Made by a program: the position numbers and the translations under genes. A model generated the notes under the pieces. It saw only the letters and a list, made by a program, of their open reading frames with translations, made no database searches and was not told the origin of the DNA. Below are positions 1-5,996 of a stretch of DNA of 8,520 bases, one piece after another (the first letter of the stretch is position 1; the number at the start of each line of letters is the position of its first letter). The DNA comes from EX4484-2 sp964592095. Its GTDB lineage: Archaea; Altiarchaeota; Altiarchaeia; IMC4; QMZM01. The stretch lies in assembly GCA_964592095.1 (NCBI GenBank), contig CAZQER010000047.1:1-8520 (forward strand), read 5' to 3'.

Positions 1-7
1 CATTCAT

Positions 8-27
8 CTATAAGCTAAAGCTTATAG
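8..27. repeat. Perfect 9-bp palindrome, possible operator
   Basis: CTATAAGCT and AGCTTATAG face each other across two A bases. Read leftward, the palindrome lies just upstream of two possible ATG codons (7..5 and 3..1), and a TATA-like stretch (TCTTTATTAC, 52..43) sits about 25-35 bases before it. This would suit a promoter with an operator for a leftward gene starting at the window edge, below the HTH regulator gene. A transcript hairpin is equally possible. The rest of 1-74 is A/T-rich and holds no complete gene. Confidence 0.45.
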
Positions 28-74
28 TATTCTGCTGAATTTGTAATAAAGATTAAATTAAATTTTAAATTAAA

Positions 75-1484
75 TTAAGATGATAGGATATATGTAACTG
101 GTTTGGTATTCAGCTTCTTTACTCTGTTATCCTTACTCATTTTGTTTAATATATTTCTCACCTGATACTCTGGAATTTGTAGATACTTCTGTATATCCTT
201 CACGGTCCTCTTTTCTTTCACAAACTCAAGTATCTTATCTTCAGTGATTGCCCTTGAAATATCCTTCATTATTGGAATCTCCACTCCTGTTCTTTTACTG
301 ATCGCATCCATTCGGAATAATATTGGTTCTAATGGCACATTTCTTGACTCTTTCAATTCATTAATTATCAATCTCTTTATTAAACTCCAGTTTAATTTTT
401 TTTCTCTAAGCAATCTCTCACACTCAAGAACATTAATTAAATCCAATGAAACGATCTTTGATATTAATAATATCTCATCAGAGTAATCTGTATCACCTTT
501 CATATTTCCCCCAATTTTCTTAACACTACACTCAAAGCCAAATCTCCTTCTAAACTCATCCTTTGATATAAACATATCCCTATTTTTTATATTCTCGTTG
601 TTTGTTATGTATGAGTAGATATCCATCCATAAATCCATCACATCAAACTTATTGGCTAATCTTTCTATCATTAGTTGGTTCATTATCTCCTTATTTTTCA
701 TAAAGAATGCAATGCTGTGTGATAACATATCCTTATTTTCTGATGATTTTATTGAATGGACTAATATCTCTTCAGGCATAAGATTCTTCTTTGGTTTGAA
801 ATAATACATAAAATTCATATAATCATCATTGATTTTTACTCCAAATTCATGAAATCTTGAGAATGATGTTAATGCTCCATCAAACGGCTTTCCGGTTTTT
901 ATCAACATCTCATCTCTATGTGACCATATCTCAATAAACTCCTTGTTCTTGGATTTCATATCATCCCTCATAAATCTTACAAATTCCATAAGTAACCTTT
1001 TGTCTCTTTTTATTCTATATCTGTTCTTTGATTTATCTAATAATGGCATCAATTGATTGATGTATTTATATACTGAAGATGTGGACATTCCTAATTTATG
1101 AGATATATCATCTGGACTTTTCCATTCCATAAGAGAGTTCAGAACATCAAGCCTTTCACCGATAATATAATCAAAATCAAATTTTTCTGAAACAAGTTTT
1201 TTAAATATATTCAATGCATTATTTTCACTTAAACTTACCATACTGCCATTCTTTATAATGAATCCAAAACTCTCAAGTTTCTTTAATGAAAAATATATTG
1301 ATATCCTGGTTCTTTTAATCCTTTCTCTCAATTCCTTAAGGGTCAGATTGCCACTCTTGAGAAGTTCTTTAATTATTTTAACATCTGTTTTATTTATTAT
1401 CAATTTATTTAACTCTTTCTTGGAAATATGATATTTTTTATCTCTTTTCTCAACAACAGATTTGAGGATATACCATTCGTGCAT
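75..1484 (-). CDS. Multi-winged-helix DNA-binding protein, probable transcriptional regulator
   Basis: This 469-aa protein is rich in Lys, Arg, Ile and Leu. It has no signal peptide or membrane segment and should be cytoplasmic. Three stretches look like winged helix-turn-helix domains: residues about 33-87 (an ArsR/MarR-like pattern with a basic recognition helix around KRTRISIYFSLKKLESFGFI), about 108-160 (ISHKLGMSTSSVYKYINQL) and about 411-468 at the C-terminus (VKDIQKYLQIPEYQVRNILNKM). The middle, about 165-400, has no motif I can assign and may sense a ligand or form oligomers. The ATG at 1484 is the only start giving the full first domain; it has no clear ribosome binding site, so leaderless translation or a private promoter in the 73-base gap is possible. 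It lies downstream of the amr genes on the same strand and may regulate them or itself. The DNA-binding role is inferred from the HTH patterns; the target is unknown. Confidence 0.75.
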   Translation of the reverse strand: MHEWYILKSVVEKRDKKYHISKKELNKLIINKTDVKIIKELLKSGNLTLKELRERIKRTRISIYFSLKKLESFGFIIKNGSMVSLSENNALNIFKKLVSEKFDFDYIIGERLDVLNSLMEWKSPDDISHKLGMSTSSVYKYINQLMPLLDKSKNRYRIKRDKRLLMEFVRFMRDDMKSKNKEFIEIWSHRDEMLIKTGKPFDGALTSFSRFHEFGVKINDDYMNFMYYFKPKKNLMPEEILVHSIKSSENKDMLSHSIAFFMKNKEIMNQLMIERLANKFDVMDLWMDIYSYITNNENIKNRDMFISKDEFRRRFGFECSVKKIGGNMKGDTDYSDEILLISKIVSLDLINVLECERLLREKKLNWSLIKRLIINELKESRNVPLEPILFRMDAISKRTGVEIPIMKDISRAITEDKILEFVKEKRTVKDIQKYLQIPEYQVRNILNKMSKDNRVKKLNTKPVTYILSS

Positions 1485-1557
1485 TTTTAGTTTATGAGGA
1501 TAATTTTAATTTAATTTGTGATGATATTTAGTAATTATTAATTATAGTTAAATAAAA

Positions 1558-3054
1558 TTATAATTCAGATTCCTTAAAAGCCTGCACTCTGTATCTGTAA
1601 ATCTCTACACCCTTCTTTTTCCAGCAATCACCTGGGAGCCATGCCTTATAACATAAACTTTCTAAAAATCTCTCCTTATCTGGAATCTTTTCCCATACCT
1701 GTGGCAGATATGTCGCACTCTTTCCCATATACTTTATAATAATTCCATCCCTATCCCTTTCTATCTTTCTCAGATAATCCTCTGGTGTATCAGCCTTTAT
1801 CAATTCAGGTAAACTTAGTATTGAAATCTCTATCTCAATATCATCCAACTCATCACTTTCCAGTGGTTTAAACCGAGGGTCTCTGAAAGCAGCATTGATG
1901 GCATTATCCCTCACACTAAGATAGATGGGTTTATCTGGAAGTATATTACCTATACAGCCTCTTAACTCACCATGCTTTTCTAATGTAACAAATGTGCCTT
2001 TTCTGACATTAAGTTCATCATATTTAGGTTCTACATCCAGAACCTTTCCATTATCAAGATATGTTTTTATAGCATTTCTTGCAATCTTTAATAAATATCT
2101 CTGCTGTTCCTTACCAATTACACCTTTATCAGTATTATTTTCATAGAATACAATAGAGGCGTATCCAACAACACCGCCTGATTTATCTCCTATAACATCT
2201 CCAGAGTTCGCATACTTCAAAAGTTTTGCAGAGAGGTTAATCCTTTTTGCTATCTCCATAAGCGTTAGTACAGGATATTTACCACACATCTCCTCATTAT
2301 ATGCATCCCTTGTATCCAATGAGATAATTGCATCAATACAATTTTTATCCATACGAACTGCATCACTATATGGATGATAGTGTGATAAATCAGTACTTAC
2401 AACTATTAATGTATTCCTGTCAAAATGCCTCAAAATAACATCTGCAACCCTTTTTATATCCTCACTGTTGAGATGTCCAAAAACCATGGGGATTATTGTA
2501 AAATTACTGAGAGTCATCTGAAGAAATGGAATCTCTATCTCCACAGAATGTTCCTTGGAATGAGCCTCTTCTATGGATTTAATTAAATCAGATTCACCAA
2601 TCATCTCCTTAGCGTCCTCAGAAATTGGAACATCACCCAATGGTGTCCTATAATGGGTATAATTTGGGATAGAAACCCCATAAAATGGATAGTGATGGCT
2701 TGGACCCATAATTATAACTTTTTTAAAATATTTACCCTCTATCTGTTTATACCCATATGCCGCAACCTGTCCAGAGTACATATAGCCTGCATGGGGGCTT
2801 ATCAATGCCCTCAAACCCTCAATATCCTCCTTTTTAACATTATTCAAAAAACCATTTAACATACCTTTGAGTTCATCTTTACTTCCTGGATACCACGAAC
2901 CTGCAATAACAGACTCTCTTACCCTTTTTTCCATTTTCTTTTCTACTTCAATATTTTTTTTAATATTTTTATTCCTATTAAAACCTATACCTACTATTAA
3001 ACCTATAACAAAAATCAATAAAAATAAAAATACGATATAAGTATTCACTCTCAT
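1558..3054 (-). CDS. amrB/amrA: AmmeMemoRadiSam system proteins B and A fused: membrane-anchored Memo-AMMECR1 protein
   Basis: The protein is 498 aa from the ATG at 3054. An upstream in-frame codon would add 13 residues, but 3054 is better: its ATG overlaps the TGA of the radical SAM gene (ATGA) and GAGGG at 3068..3064 is a fitting ribosome binding site. Residues 5-25 form one hydrophobic segment, followed by a basic stretch (NRNKNIKK) and a linker. Residues about 45-305 are a Memo domain with SPHAGY (H88), GPSHHY (H120), DLSHYH (H225) and MCGKYP (C257), matching the His and Cys site known from human MEMO1. Residues about 318-495 are an AMMECR1 domain with the hallmark LRGCIG (364-369) and AAFRDPRF. 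Memo, AMMECR1 and the radical SAM enzyme form a recognised prokaryotic three-part system; its substrate is unknown to me. By the positive-inside rule the basic residues after the membrane segment favour the domains facing the cytoplasm, though an outward signal anchor is not excluded. Confidence 0.92.
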   Translation of the reverse strand: MRVNTYIVFLFLLIFVIGLIVGIGFNRNKNIKKNIEVEKKMEKRVRESVIAGSWYPGSKDELKGMLNGFLNNVKKEDIEGLRALISPHAGYMYSGQVAAYGYKQIEGKYFKKVIIMGPSHHYPFYGVSIPNYTHYRTPLGDVPISEDAKEMIGESDLIKSIEEAHSKEHSVEIEIPFLQMTLSNFTIIPMVFGHLNSEDIKRVADVILRHFDRNTLIVVSTDLSHYHPYSDAVRMDKNCIDAIISLDTRDAYNEEMCGKYPVLTLMEIAKRINLSAKLLKYANSGDVIGDKSGGVVGYASIVFYENNTDKGVIGKEQQRYLLKIARNAIKTYLDNGKVLDVEPKYDELNVRKGTFVTLEKHGELRGCIGNILPDKPIYLSVRDNAINAAFRDPRFKPLESDELDDIEIEISILSLPELIKADTPEDYLRKIERDRDGIIIKYMGKSATYLPQVWEKIPDKERFLESLCYKAWLPGDCWKKKGVEIYRYRVQAFKESEL

Positions 3055-4205
3055 TTCCAATAACCCTCTATTCTCATTCCACAAAATGGACATCTGTTGT
3101 TATTTATATAATTCTTGGTTACAAAAAATCCACTCCTCTCTATTATGAGTTTACCGCAATTGGGGCAGTATGTATTCTCCCTCCCAGTTCTGGCGACATT
3201 TCCTAAATAAACATAGTTTAGTCCGTTACTCTTTGCAATCTCATACGCCCTTTCCATTGTCTTCAATGGTGTTGGTGGTGTATTTTTCATCTTATATGCG
3301 GGCATAAATCTTAAAAAATGTAACGGCACATTTAAACCTAAATTATCCTCCATCCATTTAACAAGATTTTTAATCTGCTCTACATCATCACTCCAACCTG
3401 GAATAATCAGATATGTTATCTCAAACCATACCTTCTCTTCATTCAATGTGAGTATGGTGTTTAATATTGGCTCCATCCTTCCATTTGAAAGTTTTCCTAT
3501 AACCTCATCACTAAACATCTTCAAATTAACATTTCCGCCATCTAGATACCTACATAATTCCCTCAGTGGCTCTTCATTTATATAACCACATGTAACGATA
3601 ACATTCTTTATTCCATTCCTCTTTGCAATCTTTGCTGTATCGTACATATATTCATAGAATGATGTTGGTTCTGTATATGTATATGCAACACTTCTCGCAT
3701 TATACCTCTTTGCAATATCAACAACATCCTTGCATGACATCTCTATATTTTTGGTTTCATCGGGCAAACTTTGTGATATCTGCCAGTTCTGACAGAATCT
3801 ACATCTCATGGGACAACCCGCAATTGCAATTGAAAATGCATAACTGCCAGGAAGGAAATGAAATAGAGGTTTTTTCTCTATCGGGTCATTATGGGCTGCG
3901 CATGGGTTTTCATACGCAAGGGTATATAATCCACCCCCCTTATTTATCCTAACACCACATACGCCCCTGTTATCATTTGAAATAACACACCCATTTGGGC
4001 ATAATTTACATCTAACAATTTCATTTCCAAGTTGTTCATAATACATTGCTTCTTTCAACCCAACATTCTCCAGTGTTGTAGTAGTTTCATTTCTCTCAAA
4101 AACATTTATACATCCCGATGCATACATCAGCATTCCAGTACCGACCAATGTGCTCTTTTTCAGGAATTCTCTTCTACTTATCACCATATCCATTTTTGTA
4201 TTCAT
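3051..4205 (-). CDS. amrS: AmmeMemoRadiSam system radical SAM enzyme with Tat signal
   Basis: This 384-aa enzyme is related to the pyruvate formate-lyase activase branch of radical SAM proteins. C131, C135 and C138 (CPMRCRFC) form the CxxxCxxC motif for the SAM-binding 4Fe-4S cluster. An N-terminal Cys group (C66, C69, C73, C83) and a C-terminal zinc-ribbon-like group (CPNC at 347-350, CPFC at 372-375) suggest further metal sites. The N-terminus is a textbook Tat signal: SRREFLKK at 10-17, a hydrophobic stretch, then YASGC with C32 as a possible lipobox cysteine. Export of a SAM- and reductant-dependent enzyme would be unusual, but the Tat genes lie immediately upstream. An in-frame TTG at 4220 would add five residues, but it lies inside a hairpin; I chose the ATG at 4205. 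ATG codons at 4193 and 4187 also keep the twin arginines. The strong GGAGGTGG at 4246..4239 is too far from any of these. The stop overlaps the next gene's ATG, so the two should be translationally coupled. Confidence 0.9.
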   Translation of the reverse strand: MNTKMDMVISRREFLKKSTLVGTGMLMYASGCINVFERNETTTTLENVGLKEAMYYEQLGNEIVRCKLCPNGCVISNDNRGVCGVRINKGGGLYTLAYENPCAAHNDPIEKKPLFHFLPGSYAFSIAIAGCPMRCRFCQNWQISQSLPDETKNIEMSCKDVVDIAKRYNARSVAYTYTEPTSFYEYMYDTAKIAKRNGIKNVIVTCGYINEEPLRELCRYLDGGNVNLKMFSDEVIGKLSNGRMEPILNTILTLNEEKVWFEITYLIIPGWSDDVEQIKNLVKWMEDNLGLNVPLHFLRFMPAYKMKNTPPTPLKTMERAYEIAKSNGLNYVYLGNVARTGRENTYCPNCGKLIIERSGFFVTKNYINNNRCPFCGMRIEGYWK

Positions 4206-4236
4206 TATACAAACACGCAAGGAATAAACCTTGCAC
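4174..4236 (-). CDS. Candidate 20-aa upstream ORF (leader peptide)
   Basis: A GTG at 4236 lies 5 bases after the GGAGG of a strong ribosome binding site and opens a 20-codon frame (MQGLFLACLYNEYKNGYGDK) ending in TAG at 4176..4174. This is inside the start region of the radical SAM gene, in another frame. It is the best-placed start codon for that site. It may be a leader peptide controlling amrS, or the site may serve the ATG at 4205 through a folded spacer. The peptide has no recognisable motif and could be accidental. Confidence 0.3.
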   Translation of the reverse strand: MQGLFLACLYNEYKNGYGDK

Positions 4237-4290
4237 TTCCACCTCCTTTGTTTTTTTGAACTTGATATTTTGCGTTTTTGCGTGTTTGTA
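4208..4290. repeat. 13-bp perfect inverted repeat enclosing the ribosome binding site
   Basis: TACAAACACGCAA at 4208-4220 is the exact reverse complement of TTGCGTGTTTGTA at 4278-4290, with 57 bases between. In a leftward transcript the arms could close a long stem-loop that puts GGAGGTGG in the loop and ends two bases before the amrS ATG. Alternatively they could be terminal inverted repeats of an 83-bp miniature insertion; no clear target duplication flanks them. Confidence 0.6.
4217..4246 (-). promoter_or_regulatory. Strong ribosome binding site followed by a hairpin before amrS
   Basis: On the minus strand GGAGGTGG (4246..4239) closely matches the archaeal anti-Shine-Dalgarno complement. 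It is followed by GCAAGG-TTTATT-CCTTGC (4234..4217), a perfect 6-bp stem with a 6-base loop. The amrS ATG at 4205 lies 33 bases beyond the site, too far for normal initiation. If the hairpin folds, the effective spacing falls to about 15. The 3' side of the stem is shared with the 13-bp inverted repeat 4208-4220/4278-4290, so the two pairings exclude each other. Confidence 0.5.
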
Positions 4291-4299
4291 AGTTACATC

Positions 4300-4378
4300 G
4301 GCAAAACTCGGAGGGTTTTGTCTGAGTCAAGACTGTTCTACAGTCCTGCTCATACTTCATACTAAAGTGGGGAGTTGT
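4300..4378. other. Hairpin cluster in the gap between tatA and amrS
   Basis: This gene-free stretch holds an 8-bp stem with one wobble (CAAAACTC 4302-4309 with GGGTTTTG 4313-4320, loop GGA), then a perfect 6-bp stem (GACTGT 4331-4336 with ACAGTC 4340-4345, loop TCT). A weaker pairing and AAGTGGGGAGTTG (about 4365-4377) follow on the plus strand. It could be the leader structure of the leftward amrS message. On the plus strand the layout is faintly like the right end of a decayed IS200/IS605-type element. I see no ORF in it and do not recognise an RNA family. Confidence 0.4.
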
Positions 4379-4384
4379 TTGATT

Positions 4385-4528
4385 TCAACCAGCCAAATCC
4401 TCTTCCAGACTATTCCTAAATTCCCTTATTGCCCTCCCCAGTTCTCTTGCTATCTTTGGTAATCTATCAGGTCCGAATAGTATCAATGCTGCCAATATTA
4501 TCAAGAAAATTTCCATATTTCCAATCAT
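4385..4528 (-). CDS. tatA: Twin-arginine translocase subunit TatA, short, second copy
   Basis: This 47-aa protein has the whole TatA core: a membrane helix at about residues 5-19 (MEIFLIILAALILFG), the FGP hinge at 18-20, and an amphipathic helix from LPKIARELGRAIREF onward, ending EEDLAG. TatA oligomers work with TatC to move folded proteins carrying SRRxFLK signals across the cytoplasmic membrane. Its ATG overlaps the tatC stop by four bases (ATGA) and there is no separate ribosome binding site, so translation is probably coupled to tatC. The long charged tail of many TatA proteins is missing. It differs enough from the other small TatA (FGP versus FGA, extra N-terminal residues) that the two may split TatA- and TatB-like roles. 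Confidence 0.9.
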   Translation of the reverse strand: MIGNMEIFLIILAALILFGPDRLPKIARELGRAIREFRNSLEEDLAG

Positions 4529-5211
4529 TTTTTAACAAATTTTGAAATCAGTATACTTATCTCATAGAGCACAATTATTGGAACTGCGACCAAAATCTGT
4601 GTAAATACTGATGGGTCGGTAACTATCGCCGCACAGATCAGAGTTATTATAATCACATATGCTCTGTTTCCTGCTAATATCTTATAATCAACCAAACCAA
4701 GATTTGTTAATATTGTAATAATTAATGGCAACTGAAAAATAAAACCAAATAGTAAAATAGTTAAAAGTATAAAAGTGAGGGTTTGATTTAAATTAAACAC
4801 GGGAACAGAACTCATGTATGAAATATTTATTAAAAATTTCAATGCTACTGGCAACAATATGTAATATGCAAATATCGCTCCAGTTAAAAATAAAAGGATT
4901 GAAATAAACAAAATCCTAAATAAAAATCTTCTCTCATTATTAATCAATCCTGGGGATATAAACGCCCATATATGCCAGAGAATAATTGGGAAAGCAAACA
5001 CTATAGCAGTAAAGGCAGAAACCTTCAGATACACAATTGTCGCCTCCTGTGGAGAGAAAACATAAAAGGAAATGCCATCCAACAAATCATTGGCGATCCT
5101 ATCAACAATCAGGGGTGCCAATGGAGCAGAGACAAGTGAGAAAAGAAATATAACACTAACACATATTAATATCCTCCTTCTTAATTCTTTCAGATGCTCC
5201 TGCAGAGGCAT
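4525..5211 (-). CDS. tatC: Twin-arginine translocase subunit TatC
   Basis: TatC recognises the twin-arginine signal and is the core of the Tat translocase in the membrane. The 228-aa product has the family's six hydrophobic segments (roughly 14-34, 66-88, 99-122, 146-168, 184-200, 203-223). Hallmarks are visible: EHLKELRRRIL at the N-terminus (5-15), the loop motif AFISPGLINNERR (83-95), FQLP in helix four (159-162) and TDPSVFTQILVAVP (198-211). A GTG at 5226 would add five residues, but that GTG is part of GGTGA (5227..5223), which reads better as the ribosome binding site for the ATG at 5211, with an 11-base spacer. The gene follows the first tatA by a few bases and overlaps the second, so all three should be one operon. 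The likely client in view is the radical SAM protein downstream. Confidence 0.95.
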   Translation of the reverse strand: MPLQEHLKELRRRILICVSVIFLFSLVSAPLAPLIVDRIANDLLDGISFYVFSPQEATIVYLKVSAFTAIVFAFPIILWHIWAFISPGLINNERRFLFRILFISILLFLTGAIFAYYILLPVALKFLINISYMSSVPVFNLNQTLTFILLTILLFGFIFQLPLIITILTNLGLVDYKILAGNRAYVIIITLICAAIVTDPSVFTQILVAVPIIVLYEISILISKFVKK

Positions 5212-5228
5212 CTCTTTATTGTTCACCT

Positions 5229-5360
5229 TTATTTCAGAGCCTTTTTGAATTCGTTTACTGCCTCCCCCATTGCCCTTGCCAGCTCGGGAAGCCTCTTGGC
5301 TCCAAATAATAACAATGCAACAAACAATATAACCAAAACCTCAGTGGTACCGAAAGCCAT
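5229..5360 (-). CDS. tatA: Twin-arginine translocase subunit TatA, short, first copy
   Basis: This 43-aa protein is a minimal TatA. A membrane helix spans about residues 5-19 (TTEVLVILFVALLLF), followed by the FGA hinge (19-21) and the amphipathic helix KRLPELARAMGEAVNEFKKAL. It stops almost where the amphipathic helix ends, so no acidic C-terminal tail is present. It should form the pore-side oligomer of the Tat system with TatC. It is the first gene of the leftward operon; AAGGATGAG just before the ATG is a moderate ribosome binding site. The tatC start region follows at once. The short length is not a truncation artefact, because the hydrophobic and amphipathic parts are complete. Confidence 0.9.
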   Translation of the reverse strand: MAFGTTEVLVILFVALLLFGAKRLPELARAMGEAVNEFKKALK

Positions 5361-5477
5361 TTCTCATCCTTATTCTATCTCCGATTAAAAAGATAAAAAT
5401 CAATTAGATTAAAGGATTTATTATTGAATTCATATGATTTAGTGAAGGGTTTGAGCCTAAAAATTATAGATAAGATA
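5361..5477. promoter_or_regulatory. Divergent promoter region between the tat and nitroreductase operons
   Basis: All visible genes point away from this 117-base A/T-rich gap. Leftward, ATTTTTATCT (5400..5391) could be a TATA element placing transcription start near 5371, just before tatA. Rightward, TTTATTAT (5417-5424) behind purine-rich AAAGGA could be a TATA box with a start near 5445. Positions are read by eye and approximate; no operator palindrome stands out. Confidence 0.45.
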
Positions 5478-5996
5478 ATGAAAACCAATACAAATATATT
5501 GGGCATAATAAAGGAAAGAAGAAGCGTGCGAGAATTTACTGATAGGGATTTGGATAATGAAACATTGAAGGAAATATTAGAGGCTGGTAGATGGGCGCCA
5601 TCTGGATTAAACAATCAGCCATGGCGTTTTGTTATAGTAAAGAACGATAAAATTAAGAACAATCTTGCAGAACAAACCAGTTATGGTTACATAATAAATA
5701 GTGCGCCAGTAAATATAATTGTTTTTATGGATAAGTCTGCAAGTTATGATAAAATAAAGGACATATTAAGTATTGGAGCATGTATTCAGAATATGTTACT
5801 AACAGCACATTCTCTTGGTGTGGGAAGTGTCTGGTTGGGCGAGATATTAAAAAATAAAGACAAGGTTAATGAAATTCTAAATGTTCCTACAGACTGGGAA
5901 TTGATGGCTGTGATAGCATTAGGTTATCCCGTGAAAAAGAAAAGAAAATCCAATAGAAAACCACTGAGGGAGCTGATATACAATTATGAAATTTAA
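5478..5996 (+). CDS. Nitroreductase-family FMN-dependent oxidoreductase
   Basis: The 172-aa product is a small single-domain member of the nitroreductase superfamily, FMN-binding homodimers that use reduced nicotinamide or other donors. Visible FMN-site features are ERRSVREF (13-20), APSGLNNQPWRF (40-51, the S-x-x-N-x-Q-P-W pattern), the helix CIQNMLLTAHSLGVGSVWLG (102-121) and the C-terminal LGYP...RKPL (148-163). I start at the ATG at 5478, which is 18 codons into a longer frame beginning with TTG at 5424; the extra residues are not typical of the family and no good ribosome binding site precedes either. The substrate cannot be read from sequence. It heads an operon with a MobA-like enzyme and an ATP-grasp ligase, which suggests cofactor or metabolite chemistry rather than drug reduction. 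Confidence 0.88.
   Translation: MKTNTNILGIIKERRSVREFTDRDLDNETLKEILEAGRWAPSGLNNQPWRFVIVKNDKIKNNLAEQTSYGYIINSAPVNIIVFMDKSASYDKIKDILSIGACIQNMLLTAHSLGVGSVWLGEILKNKDKVNEILNVPTDWELMAVIALGYPVKKKRKSNRKPLRELIYNYEI

Noticed and set aside
2..40. tRNA or other structured RNA gene at the left edge (ATTCA/TGAAT outer stem around the palindrome)
   Set aside because: There are no T-loop or anticodon-arm features and the outer stem is only five A/T-rich pairs.
3055..3093. Thirteen-residue N-terminal extension of the Memo-AMMECR1 protein from an upstream in-frame start
   Set aside because: It lies inside the radical SAM coding region, while the ATG at 3054 forms an ATGA overlap with that gene's stop and has GAGGG at suitable distance.
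3623..3952. 109-aa open frame on the plus strand opposite the radical SAM gene
   Set aside because: It is antisense to a strongly conserved coding region, its product is rich in His, Tyr and Gln with no domain, and no ribosome binding site precedes it.
4032..4259. 75-aa open frame on the plus strand opposite the Tat-signal region
   Set aside because: It is antisense to the radical SAM N-terminus, Cys/His/Ser-rich and without domain or initiation signals.
5424..5477. Longer nitroreductase start at a TTG codon
   Set aside because: The extra 18 residues are not typical of the family, there is no convincing ribosome binding site, and the stretch overlaps the likely rightward promoter. Kept only as an alternative.
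5375..5614. 79-aa open frame on the minus strand over the nitroreductase start
   Set aside because: It is antisense to conserved nitroreductase motifs and crosses the divergent promoter region; no family features.
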